DNA from: Flavobacterium sp. HJJ
Lineage (GTDB): Bacteria; Bacteroidota; Bacteroidia; Flavobacteriales; Flavobacteriaceae
Assembly: GCF_015351475.1 (NCBI RefSeq)
Contig: NZ_JADKPR010000005.1
Span: 1-64,000 of the forward strand
Direction of reading: 5' to 3'
Length of the DNA: 64,000 bases
Positions 56,686-64,000 of the stretch are shown here, in pieces. Positions within the stretch are counted from its first letter, which is position 1. Every line of letters begins with the position of its first letter. A program made the position numbers and the translations under genes. Below the pieces are notes generated by a model that did no database searches, was not told the DNA's origin, and worked only from the letters and a program-made list of their open reading frames with translations.

Positions 56686-57555
56686 TTATTTTCTGTATTT
56701 CCACCTTTTGTGTGTCCACAAATAATATTCAGGAGCTTCATAAATTTGTTTTTCCAAAAGCTCTAAATATTGGTCGGTAAGGGCAAAATTTGGAATCTCT
56801 TTTGGATTATCGGAAAGAAGCTCGAGAGTGGCTTCATAATAACCGCGTTTTATTTTTTTAGTATTTAGATACAGCAAATTCATATTGTATCTTTTGGAAA
56901 GCATTTCAGCGCCAACATGCACTGGGACTTCAATTCCCATAAATTTAGACCAATGCAGCGCACCTTTTGCCTTAGGAGATTGATCACTCGCAAAACCATA
57001 CAAAGACAGAACATTGTTTTTATTGTTATTTATTATTGTTGGTACTGTCTGCTTTGTAGTAATTAATTTGGCATTGAATCTAGAACGAATTTTATGTACT
57101 AGTTTATCAAAATATGGATTTTTTATCTGTTTATAAATACCATATCCGGCAAAGCTTGAGTAATAGTTCATCGATATAATCCATTCATAACTAGCATAAT
57201 GAGAACATATAATAGCGACGCTTTTTCCCTGCTTTTCTAACTCTTTATACATATCAATGTTTTTGAAAACAAATCTCTTACATATTTCTTCTTTAGAAAT
57301 ATTCATTGTTTTTATCATTTCCAGAAACATGTCGCACATATGGTGATAGAATTTTTTCTCGATGACTAAGCGTTCTTCATCTGTTAATTTAGGAAGTGCC
57401 AAAGCTAGATTTTCGCGAACCGTTTTTCTGCGGTATCCAATAATTTTATAAACGAAGAAATAAACAATGTCAGAAAATAAATATAGTAATCTAAAAGGAA
57501 GCATCGATATACACCAAATTAAGGGATAGGCTAGTAGATATATGAAGTATTGCAT
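56686..57555 (-). CDS. LpxL/HtrB-type lysophospholipid/lipid A acyltransferase, copy 1
   Basis: The 289-residue membrane protein has a hydrophobic N-terminus (YLLAYPLIWCISMLPFRLLYLFSD), the catalytic HxxxxE motif in CSHYASYEW, and downstream motifs (YKQIKNPYFDKLVHKIRSRF, SDQSPK, FMGIEVPVHVGAEML) of the LpxL/LpxM family. It should add a secondary acyl chain to lipid A precursors at the inner membrane. It follows an adjacent paralogue (57653-58522) at about 65-70% identity by eye, so the two are a tandem duplication that may differ in acyl specificity. Confidence 0.87.
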   Translation of the reverse strand: MQYFIYLLAYPLIWCISMLPFRLLYLFSDIVYFFVYKIIGYRRKTVRENLALALPKLTDEERLVIEKKFYHHMCDMFLEMIKTMNISKEEICKRFVFKNIDMYKELEKQGKSVAIICSHYASYEWIISMNYYSSFAGYGIYKQIKNPYFDKLVHKIRSRFNAKLITTKQTVPTIINNNKNNVLSLYGFASDQSPKAKGALHWSKFMGIEVPVHVGAEMLSKRYNMNLLYLNTKKIKRGYYEATLELLSDNPKEIPNFALTDQYLELLEKQIYEAPEYYLWTHKRWKYRK

Positions 57556-57652
57556 GTAGTAAAAGTTTATGCAAATATAAATAAATATTATTTTTCTTTA
57601 TATTCTTCGGAATTCAGAATTCCTTGTACGAGTCAATCTATATATTAAAACT

Positions 57653-58522
57653 CTATCTTTTATGCTTCCATCTTTTATGAGTCCATAAATAGTATTCTGG
57701 AGTTTCATAAATCTGCTGTTCAACCAATTTGATAAACTGGTCTGTAATTTCATAGTTTGGAACTTCTTTAGAATTTTCAGAAAGAACTTCCATAACAGCT
57801 TCGTAATAACCGCGTTTTATTTTTTTTGTTTTAAGAAAAACAACATTCATATCATACTTTTTTGCCAGCATTTCTGCTCCAGTATGTACAGGAACCTCAA
57901 TTCCCATGAATTTTGTCCAATGATAAGCGCAGCTTTCTTTTGGTGACTGATCACTTGCAAATCCATAAACTGACAAAGTTTTGTTTTTGCAGTTATTTTC
58001 GATAGTGGATATTGTTTCTTTTGTCGTTATCAGGTGTGCATTAAACTTAGATCGGATAGAATGAATCAATTTATCAAAATACGGATTTTTTATCTGCTTA
58101 TAAATGCCAAAACTTTGAAATTCTGTATAATAATTCATAGAAATAACCCATTCATAACTTGCATAATGAGCGCACATTATGGCAATGCTTTTTCCTTTTT
58201 TCTCTAAATCGGCATAGATTTCAAAATTTTTAAAAACATATCTCCTGCAGATTTCTTCTTTAGAAATATTCATTGTTTTTATCATTTCCAGAAACATATC
58301 ACATAAATGATGATAAAATTTCTTTTCAATAATTAACCGTTCTTTATTTGATAAATGAGGTAAAGCCAATGCCAGATTTGTCCGTACAGTTTTTTTTCTG
58401 TAACCAATAATACGGTAGAGGATTATATAAACATAATCTGAAAAAAGATACAATAGTGGAAAAGGGAGCATTGAAATACACCATAAAAAAGGGTAAACAA
58501 TCAGATAAACAAGGTATTTCAT
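57653..58522 (-). CDS. LpxL/HtrB-type acyltransferase, copy 2 (tandem paralogue)
   Basis: Also 289 residues with the same arrangement: YLIVYPFLWCISMLPFPLLYLFSD, CAHYASYEW (HxxxxE), YKQIKNPYFDKLIHSIRSKF, SDQSPK and FMGIEVPVHTGAEML. The first gene of the minus-strand pair, 97 bp upstream of copy 1. A -7-like TATATTTG lies at 58537-58544 on the minus strand. Sequence divergence is spread over the whole protein, with the active-site region most conserved, so both copies seem functional. Confidence 0.87.
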   Translation of the reverse strand: MKYLVYLIVYPFLWCISMLPFPLLYLFSDYVYIILYRIIGYRKKTVRTNLALALPHLSNKERLIIEKKFYHHLCDMFLEMIKTMNISKEEICRRYVFKNFEIYADLEKKGKSIAIMCAHYASYEWVISMNYYTEFQSFGIYKQIKNPYFDKLIHSIRSKFNAHLITTKETISTIENNCKNKTLSVYGFASDQSPKESCAYHWTKFMGIEVPVHTGAEMLAKKYDMNVVFLKTKKIKRGYYEAVMEVLSENSKEVPNYEITDQFIKLVEQQIYETPEYYLWTHKRWKHKR

Positions 58523-58718
58523 TCTTATAGTTTGATCAAATATAGCGTATTAATCTGCGTTTAAATGTTCTTTAAGGTTTATTTAAGCATTTAATAATAA
58601 CAGGATGTTAATCTTTTGAAAAAAATAAGAAATTACCTTTAATTCATTGCTGACAGTAGTATTTGTAAATTAAATAATAGTTAGCTTTACGGTAAAATTT
58701 TAAAAACGTATCTATATT

Positions 58719-59357
58719 ATGAATATCATTTTAATTGCAATTATTGTTGCAAATGTATTAATCAGTTATAAAGGATTTAATGATTTTTCATTTTTTCGAA
58801 AATATGAATTTCATGTCGGAAGCATTCGTGCAGGAGAACAAATCAGAATGATTTCATCCGGGTTTCTGCATGCTGATATCGGGCATTTATTATTCAATAT
58901 GCTGACGCTTTATTTTTTTGCACCAGTTGTTTTTAGTTTTTTGGGAACATTTTCATTTGTTCTAGTCTATTTTGGCAGTTTAATATTCGGCAGTCTGCTG
59001 ACTATGACATTTCATAAAGATGATTACGGTTATAGAGCAGTAGGGGCTTCGGGTGCGGTTACAGGAGTGCTGTATTCGGCTATTTTACTGCAGCCGGATA
59101 TGATGTTAGGGCTGTATTTTATAATTCCTATTCCTGCTTATTTATTTGGAATTCTGTATTTATTATATTCCATTTATGGTATGAGAGCCAAAAATGATAA
59201 TATTGGACATACAGCTCATTTTGGCGGCGCAGTAGGCGGTTATTTGATTACGCTTTTAAGAAATCCTGAATTAATACAGGAACATACTTTAATGACCGTT
59301 TTATTAGCAATACCAATTGTTGCTTTATTCGGAATGGCAAAAATGGGTAAATTATAG
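58719..59357 (+). CDS. Rhomboid family intramembrane serine protease
   Basis: The 212-residue protein has six membrane helices and the rhomboid core: GFLHADIGHLLFNMLTLYFF (HxxxN), the catalytic serine in GASGAVTGVL, and the catalytic histidine in IGHTAHFGGAVGGYL. No extra soluble domain is present. It cleaves membrane substrates within or near the bilayer. It stands alone; a MITE-like element lies between its stop and its likely terminator. Confidence 0.92.
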   Translation: MNIILIAIIVANVLISYKGFNDFSFFRKYEFHVGSIRAGEQIRMISSGFLHADIGHLLFNMLTLYFFAPVVFSFLGTFSFVLVYFGSLIFGSLLTMTFHKDDYGYRAVGASGAVTGVLYSAILLQPDMMLGLYFIIPIPAYLFGILYLLYSIYGMRAKNDNIGHTAHFGGAVGGYLITLLRNPELIQEHTLMTVLLAIPIVALFGMAKMGKL

Positions 59358-59398
59358 AATAATGATTTTATAAATTTAAAAAGTATGAAAAATTTAAT

Positions 59399-59546
59399 AT
59401 GACTATCCGTGACTAATACCAAATCGATAAAATTGGCCACATATTATAAAGATTAACACAGATTTCTAAAAAATGCATATAAAATCTGTGAGAGTCTGTG
59501 TAATCAGTGGCAAAAAAAACATTTAGTATGCTTTGCGGACAGTCAT
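59399..59546. repeat. MITE-like inverted-repeat element between rhomboid gene and terminator
   Basis: Outer arms start ATGACTATCCGTGACTAAT (59399) and end as the complement of ATGACTGTCCGCAAAGCAT (59546). Inner arms at 59434-59465 and 59482-59513 (32 bases) pair at about 24 positions and carry the words GATTAACACAGATTT and AAATCTGTGAGAGTC. The element is non-coding and about 148 bp. Its inner arms share the ATTAACAC word with the element at 1282-1453, but the ends differ. Confidence 0.6.
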
Positions 59547-59604
59547 GAAAATTAAATATTAATGTGAGTTTTAAATTGTACTGAATTTAAAAATAATTAG
59601 AATT

Positions 59605-59645
59605 CAAAATCCTGTTTCATTATAAAATGAGATGGGATTTTTTTA
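59605..59645 (+). terminator. Probable terminator of the rhomboid gene
   Basis: AAATCC-GTTTCATT pairs with AATGAGAT-GGATTT with one bulge and is followed by seven Ts on the plus strand. It now lies about 250 bp beyond the rhomboid stop, with the MITE-like element between. Confidence 0.72.
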
Positions 59646-60078
59646 TGAATGAGGTATAAAAAGCATTTTTTTTCAGCTTTTTTACTTTTTTGAAGTGTGC
59701 ACAATTCTAATCTAACGTGTAAAATTCGATTATTATTTTATAGCCGTATTTTTTGTAATTATTAAAATGGCTCAATTAATTTATTTTTTTCGTAAAAAAA
59801 CAATTGAATTTTTTGAGTTAATTTTTTAAATTAATCTTTGTCCTATAAAATCGGTAGTATTTAAAATAAATTATCCAAACAAAAATATAAAAGACAAAAT
59901 TACAAAACTGCTATTTTTTTAATTTATTGATTTTAAATACTATATATGAAACATTGACATTAATAAAGTAAGTGAGAAAACCTCCAGATTGGTACATTTT
60001 TTCTAACTAAATCATCTTTTTAGTTTTTAAAATAAAAAATGTTTAATATTGCTTTTGGATCTTCACACCTTTTAGTTA
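59646..60078. other. AT-rich region upstream of the ECF sigma gene
   Basis: About 430 bases with long A and T tracts and no coding frame or clear structure. Promoter signals for the ECF sigma gene must lie here, but none is convincing. Confidence 0.5.
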
Positions 60079-60648
60079 ATGTCTGCTTATCATAAATATG
60101 CTGATCAAAATTTATTAAATCTTCTTAAGGAAGATGATCAATTGGCGTATACCGAAATTTTTGAAAGATATTCTAAAATCTTAGTCAATCATGCTTACAA
60201 AATGCTTGGCAGCAGGGATGAAGCAAATGATGTTGTTCAAGATGTTTTTTTAGCCATTTGGAACAAAAGAAATGAAATAATACTTACTGGTTCTCTTTCT
60301 TCTTATTTATACAAAGCAGTAAAAAATAGAATTCTGAATCATATTGCCCATGAAAAAGTAGTTTCACGTTATGCTGATTCGATTTTAAACTTTATTGAAA
60401 ATGATTATGTTTTGGCAGATTCTAAACTTAGAGAAGAAGAATTAGAAGCTATTATCGAAAAAGAAATCACTCTGCTTCCTGAAAAAATGCGTGAAGTTTT
60501 CCTTTTAAGAAAGGTAGAAGAACTTTCATACGAAGAAATTGCAGTTAAATTAAATATTACTGATAAAACTGCTAAACAGCAAGTTTATAATTCGCTTAAA
60601 ATACTGAGACATAAACTCAAATCTCTATTGGGTGTATTCGTTTGGTAA
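60079..60648 (+). CDS. ECF RNA polymerase sigma factor (FecI-like)
   Basis: The 189-residue protein has sigma region 2 (AYTEIFERYSKILVNHAYKMLGSRDEANDVVQDVFLAIWNKRNEI) and region 4 (LPEKMREVFLLRKVEELSYEEIAVKLNITDKTAKQQVYNSLKILR). It has no other domains. It is followed by a FecR anti-sigma factor and a SusC-type receptor with an STN domain, which is the classic cell-surface signalling set. It likely directs expression of that receptor operon on ligand binding. Confidence 0.93.
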   Translation: MSAYHKYADQNLLNLLKEDDQLAYTEIFERYSKILVNHAYKMLGSRDEANDVVQDVFLAIWNKRNEIILTGSLSSYLYKAVKNRILNHIAHEKVVSRYADSILNFIENDYVLADSKLREEELEAIIEKEITLLPEKMREVFLLRKVEELSYEEIAVKLNITDKTAKQQVYNSLKILRHKLKSLLGVFVW

Positions 60649-60841
60649 TTAACGCATTGTTACTTTTTTTTTTGTTGTCATATCTGACGAAAATTACTCA
60701 CATTCCCCTTATTTGCCTAATTAAAAACAATGAAAATTGATATTTGTTAACAATTTTACAAAGTTTTTTTAATATTGCCTATGACAAATGTTATTTCTAA
60801 CTGTCTTACTTAAAACGGAGACAAAATTTCGTATTGTAATT

Positions 60842-61981
60842 ATGGATAAAACTGAAATCTTAGCATTGCTGCAAAAATACCAAAATGGCACTTTATCTAA
60901 CGAGGATAGAGATAAACTAGATGCGTGGTATTTAAATAAAGCTTTAAATAGCGATTTACAGCTTAGTGAAAATGAAATAGAAAGCAGTTACGAATATTTG
61001 AAATCTAAATTACCGCTTCATCAGGAAAGAAAAGTAATCAGCCTATGGCCGCGTGCCGCTGTTGCTGCATCAATTGCCTTATTATTGGGTACAGGAATGT
61101 TTTATTTCACAAAATCTAAACAGGAGGTTATTCAGGTTGCTGCAAAACAGAAAGAAATTGCTCCAGGAGGTAATAGAGGGATTTTGACCCTTTCAAATGG
61201 AAAACAGATTATTCTGGCTGACATTTCAGCAAAAGATACTATTGCCAGCGAAGGAGAAGAACAGGAAGTTACAATTAAAATGAATGCCGATGGAGTGATC
61301 ACTTATATTATAAACCCTGATGCTGATACTTCAAAAAATGATGTTAATTCATTTAATACACTTTCAACACCAACAGGAGGGCAATACAATATTATTCTGG
61401 CAGACGGAACGAAAGTATACTTAAATACGGTTTCATCTATTAAGTATCCAACTCAGTTTAATGGAGATAAAAGGATAGTAGAGTTAGAAGGAGAGGCTTA
61501 TTTTGAAGTAGCCAAAAATAAAAACAAACCTTTTATCGTGAAATCCGGTAATCAGTCTATAGAAGTACTTGGAACTCATTTTAACGTACATGCTTATAAT
61601 AATGAAGCGGTTACAAAAACTACTTTATTGGAAGGAAGTGTTGCTGTTGCTTATAAAAATCAAAAAGCAGTTTTAAAACCAGGGGAACAGTCTAATGTAT
61701 CTGATAATTTTAATAAGATAGCTATTCGGAAAGTTGATACCGAAGCCGCTATTGCCTGGAAAAATGGCCGTTTTAAATTTGATAACGCCGATCTAAAAAC
61801 TGTAATGAAACAATTGGAGCGCTGGTACGGAATAAAAGTAGAGTACCGCGGAGATGTCTCGGATGTCAGGTTTAACGGAGGCACATTTATGAATAAAAAT
61901 CTGTCTGAGGTATTAAAAGTACTTGAGCTTAGTAATATAAAATTTAAGGTTGAAGGAAAAACGATTATTGTTTACCCCTGA
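60842..61981 (+). CDS. FecR family anti-sigma factor
   Basis: About 379 residues. The N-terminal cytoplasmic part (MDKTEILALLQKYQNGTLSNEDRDKLDAWY) binds sigma. One transmembrane helix (AAVAASIALLLGTGMFYF) is followed by the periplasmic FecR domain (QYNIILADGTKVYLNTVSSIKYPTQF, VELEGEAYFEVAKNKNKPF, EVLGTHFNVHAY) and a DUF4974-like C-terminus (FDNADLKTVMKQLERWYGIKVEY). I start at ATG 60842; an earlier in-frame ATG adds 18 residues with no match. It should receive the signal from the STN domain of the next gene's product and release the sigma factor. Confidence 0.93.
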   Translation: MDKTEILALLQKYQNGTLSNEDRDKLDAWYLNKALNSDLQLSENEIESSYEYLKSKLPLHQERKVISLWPRAAVAASIALLLGTGMFYFTKSKQEVIQVAAKQKEIAPGGNRGILTLSNGKQIILADISAKDTIASEGEEQEVTIKMNADGVITYIINPDADTSKNDVNSFNTLSTPTGGQYNIILADGTKVYLNTVSSIKYPTQFNGDKRIVELEGEAYFEVAKNKNKPFIVKSGNQSIEVLGTHFNVHAYNNEAVTKTTLLEGSVAVAYKNQKAVLKPGEQSNVSDNFNKIAIRKVDTEAAIAWKNGRFKFDNADLKTVMKQLERWYGIKVEYRGDVSDVRFNGGTFMNKNLSEVLKVLELSNIKFKVEGKTIIVYP

Positions 61982-62019
61982 TTTTAAATTTACCGGATTA
62001 TATTGAGACTATAAACTAA

Positions 62020-62052
62020 AAAACCAGAAGCAGTTGCGATGCTTCTGGTTGT
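62020..62052. terminator. Hairpin between fecR and susC-type gene
   Basis: AACCAGAAGCA / TGCTTCTGGTT form a perfect 11-bp stem with a 7-base loop. The T-tract is better on the minus strand than on the plus strand, where GTTGTTAAAA follows. On the plus strand it may partly separate the sigma/anti-sigma message from the receptor operon. Confidence 0.6.
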
Positions 62053-62115
62053 TAAAAAGTTTATAGCCAGTATAAGTTGTCTACTAATTGTTTAACTATA
62101 ACTAATCGTAAATGT

Positions 62116-64000
62116 ATGAAATTTAATTTACAAACGAAAAAGCCTTACAAAAAATTCGGGAAAAAGATTCCCTGTCTTAATTTTTCTAATCATGTATGGG
62201 TACTTTGTGCACTGTTTATGCTAATATGCAGTCATACAGCTAAGGCACAAAAGGTTACCGTTAATTTTAAAGATGCGCTGCTTGAAACAGTTCTCAAAGA
62301 AACTGCAAAACAGGCCAATTACGAAGTTTTTTACAATCAGAATTTACTAAAAAATTCAAATCCTGTAACAATCAACGTCAAAAATTCTAATTTAAGAGAT
62401 GCTTTAAATTTAATTTTCAGTAATCAAAGTTTAAAGTATACAATTACCAATCAAACGATAGTGGTGACTGATTTAAAAGAAGAGAATCGGGGAAACGGAA
62501 TAATAAACATACGCGGAAAAGTACTAAATAGCAAAAATGAGACTTTTCCGGGAGTAAATGTTTATGTTGCAGGGACAAACAAGCGTACTATAACCGATTA
62601 TGATGGGAGCTTTTCTTTTGATAATGTATCATCAGATGGTATCATTGAATGTTCTGGACTGACTATTGAAAAAAAATCTTTTTCTATTAATGGGCGTTTA
62701 GAATTGACACTTATTGTTGAAGATAAAATATCTGCCATGAAAGAAGTGGTAGTTACAGGTTTTCAAACGCTAACCAAAAGCCATTCTACAGGGGCATTTG
62801 CTCAGGTTGATGAAAAAACTTTAAATGAAAATATTAATTCCAATCTTGAAACTGCTCTTGAAGGACGTGTGGCAGGTTTGATGTTCCAGAAAAATCCAAC
62901 AGGAGCTTCGGCTGATACGCCTATATTAAGAGGTATTGGCACCTATTCTTTAGAAGTTGGGTATAGCCCGCTTTTAGTTATAGATGGTCTCCCAACAGAA
63001 TTGACTCTTGAGGAGATTAATCCTTATGATATTGAAAGCGTAAACGTTCTTAAAGATGCCGCAGCCGGATCTATTTATGGTTCAAGAGCAGCGAATGGTA
63101 TTATTGTTTTGACTACCAAGAAAGGAAATGGTAAGCTAAAAGTGAGTGTAAATTCTGACTTCTTTGTTGGTGCCAAACCAAACCTTAACGATATGAATTA
63201 TGCTTCAACCAGTGAGCTGATTGATTTTGAACAGGCTGTGTATAATAGAGAGCGAGCGAGATTTGCCAATACAGCCAGTATGTTCAGCAGTTATGGTGAT
63301 ATTGGAAGCACCAGCCCGAAGTATTATAGCCCTTTATACCAGCTCAACAGAGATTTGGAGGATAAAAAAATCAGCAGTGCAGATTACGATACCACTATCG
63401 CCCAATGGAGAAAGAACGATTATATAAAAGATTATAGTGATAATGTATGGCAAAATGAATTCAGACAGCGTTACAATGTAGCATTTTCAGGGAGCACAAG
63501 TAAGCAGAATACGTATGTGTCATTGAATTATGACGCCGCAGACAATCGAATCAAATTCAATAACAGCCGTGCATTTAATCTTTATGCAAAAAGCAGTTTT
63601 CAGGTAAACAACTGGTTAAATGCCACTTTTGGATTAAACTCAACTTATACGAATGAAGATGTTACTGATTTTGATTTTAGAAATTATGATATCCAAAAAA
63701 GATACGAGCGCATCACTGATGATAATGGAGATTTAGTGATGTCATCTTTTGTAGGTATTAAAGATGGTTTTACTGGCAGCAGTGTTATTAATCCTGCTAT
63801 GGCCTCAAAAATAAATAGTTTAAGCGGTTTTAAATCAGTAAGATTTAATGTATTGAATTCTCTACAGGAAGGTATTACACAAGAAAACTCATTAAGTTTG
63901 AGAACTTTTGCAAACATTCGTGCTAAAATATGGAAAGGCTTAAGCTATAATACACAATTTCAGTACGAATTAAGAAAAAACGACAATGAACAGTATAACG
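62116..64000 (+). CDS. SusC/RagA-type TonB-dependent receptor with STN signalling domain (3' end outside window)
   Basis: At least 628 residues, cut by the window edge. In order: a long signal peptide (ends TAKAQ, about residue 45), an STN domain (VTVNFKDALLETVLKETAKQANYEVF to TITNQTIVVTD, about 46-120), a carboxypeptidase-like domain (INIRGKVLNSKNETFPGVNV), the TonB box region and plug (KEVVVTGFQ, GRVAGLMFQKNPTG, RGIGTYS, PLLVIDGLPTE), and the first barrel strands (SVLKDAAAGSIYGSRAANGIIVLTTKKG). With the FecR upstream, it is a signalling transporter, probably for a glycan or peptide. A SusD-like partner is expected just beyond the window. Confidence 0.93.
   Translation, partial: MKFNLQTKKPYKKFGKKIPCLNFSNHVWVLCALFMLICSHTAKAQKVTVNFKDALLETVLKETAKQANYEVFYNQNLLKNSNPVTINVKNSNLRDALNLIFSNQSLKYTITNQTIVVTDLKEENRGNGIINIRGKVLNSKNETFPGVNVYVAGTNKRTITDYDGSFSFDNVSSDGIIECSGLTIEKKSFSINGRLELTLIVEDKISAMKEVVVTGFQTLTKSHSTGAFAQVDEKTLNENINSNLETALEGRVAGLMFQKNPTGASADTPILRGIGTYSLEVGYSPLLVIDGLPTELTLEEINPYDIESVNVLKDAAAGSIYGSRAANGIIVLTTKKGNGKLKVSVNSDFFVGAKPNLNDMNYASTSELIDFEQAVYNRERARFANTASMFSSYGDIGSTSPKYYSPLYQLNRDLEDKKISSADYDTTIAQWRKNDYIKDYSDNVWQNEFRQRYNVAFSGSTSKQNTYVSLNYDAADNRIKFNNSRAFNLYAKSSFQVNNWLNATFGLNSTYTNEDVTDFDFRNYDIQKRYERITDDNGDLVMSSFVGIKDGFTGSSVINPAMASKINSLSGFKSVRFNVLNSLQEGITQENSLSLRTFANIRAKIWKGLSYNTQFQYELRKNDNEQYN

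Noticed and set aside
62116..64000. Truncated or broken receptor at the window end
   Set aside because: The frame is open to the last base with all expected domains in order. The missing C-terminus is only the window boundary.

Overview
The window looks like a chromosomal segment of a Flavobacterium-type member of the Bacteroidota. The DNA is AT-rich and ribosome-binding sites are weak. The gene set is typical of the group: a SprB-like giant adhesin with a type IX secretion type B C-terminal domain and a PorP/SprF partner, a fused 2-oxoacid dehydrogenase E1, tandem LpxL-type acyltransferases, and an ECF sigma/FecR/SusC module. Assignments come from reading the sequence and recognising families; no database search was run.

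Layout. 1-9.4 kb: GH18 chitinase, ABC-F ATPase, a small lipoprotein-like frame with no proper start, a DUF418 membrane protein, then the co-directional run pyrR-pyrB-(small protein)-rnz-pdxH and a CAP-domain lipoprotein. 9.4-22.8 kb, minus strand: a 3202-residue repeat adhesin followed by SprF-like, TPR and OmpA/PD40 genes, an apparent surface adhesin export cluster. 22.8-24.7 kb: a long AT-rich gap with tandem hairpin repeats. 24.7-29.4 kb: sixA, ppk1, ppx (polyphosphate), a Crp-type regulator and a flavodoxin-fold oxidoreductase. 29.4-33.8 kb, minus strand: pflB-pflA-OFA transporter for anaerobic pyruvate/formate metabolism. 34.1-41.7 kb: DinB-like and SnoaL-like proteins, a decayed OmpA gene, M23 peptidase, fused E1 and an M1-like membrane protein.

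41.8-48.5 kb is the most unusual stretch. A LOG-family gene is preceded by a structured RNA-like element. A frameshifted second copy of the uvrA 3' end comes next, then a two-gene module (ABC-type ATPase plus a small PD-(D/E)XK-like protein), then intact uvrA and a Fic-wHTH protein with an operator-like inverted repeat. The ATPase module thus lies between two copies of the uvrA tail, as expected of an inserted cassette, and is my best candidate for an undescribed defence-type system.

48.5-64 kb: a ClC channel/antiporter, a trypsin-like protease, AlkD-like and AcpH proteins, glmM, tRNA-Pro(GGG), an aminotransferase V enzyme, two lipid A acyltransferases, a rhomboid protease, and an ECF sigma/FecR pair leading into a SusC-type receptor cut by the window edge.

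Recurring non-coding features are imperfect palindromes in the spacers of the pyr-rnz-pdxH run, two MITE-like inverted-repeat elements, and many bidirectional terminators between convergent genes.
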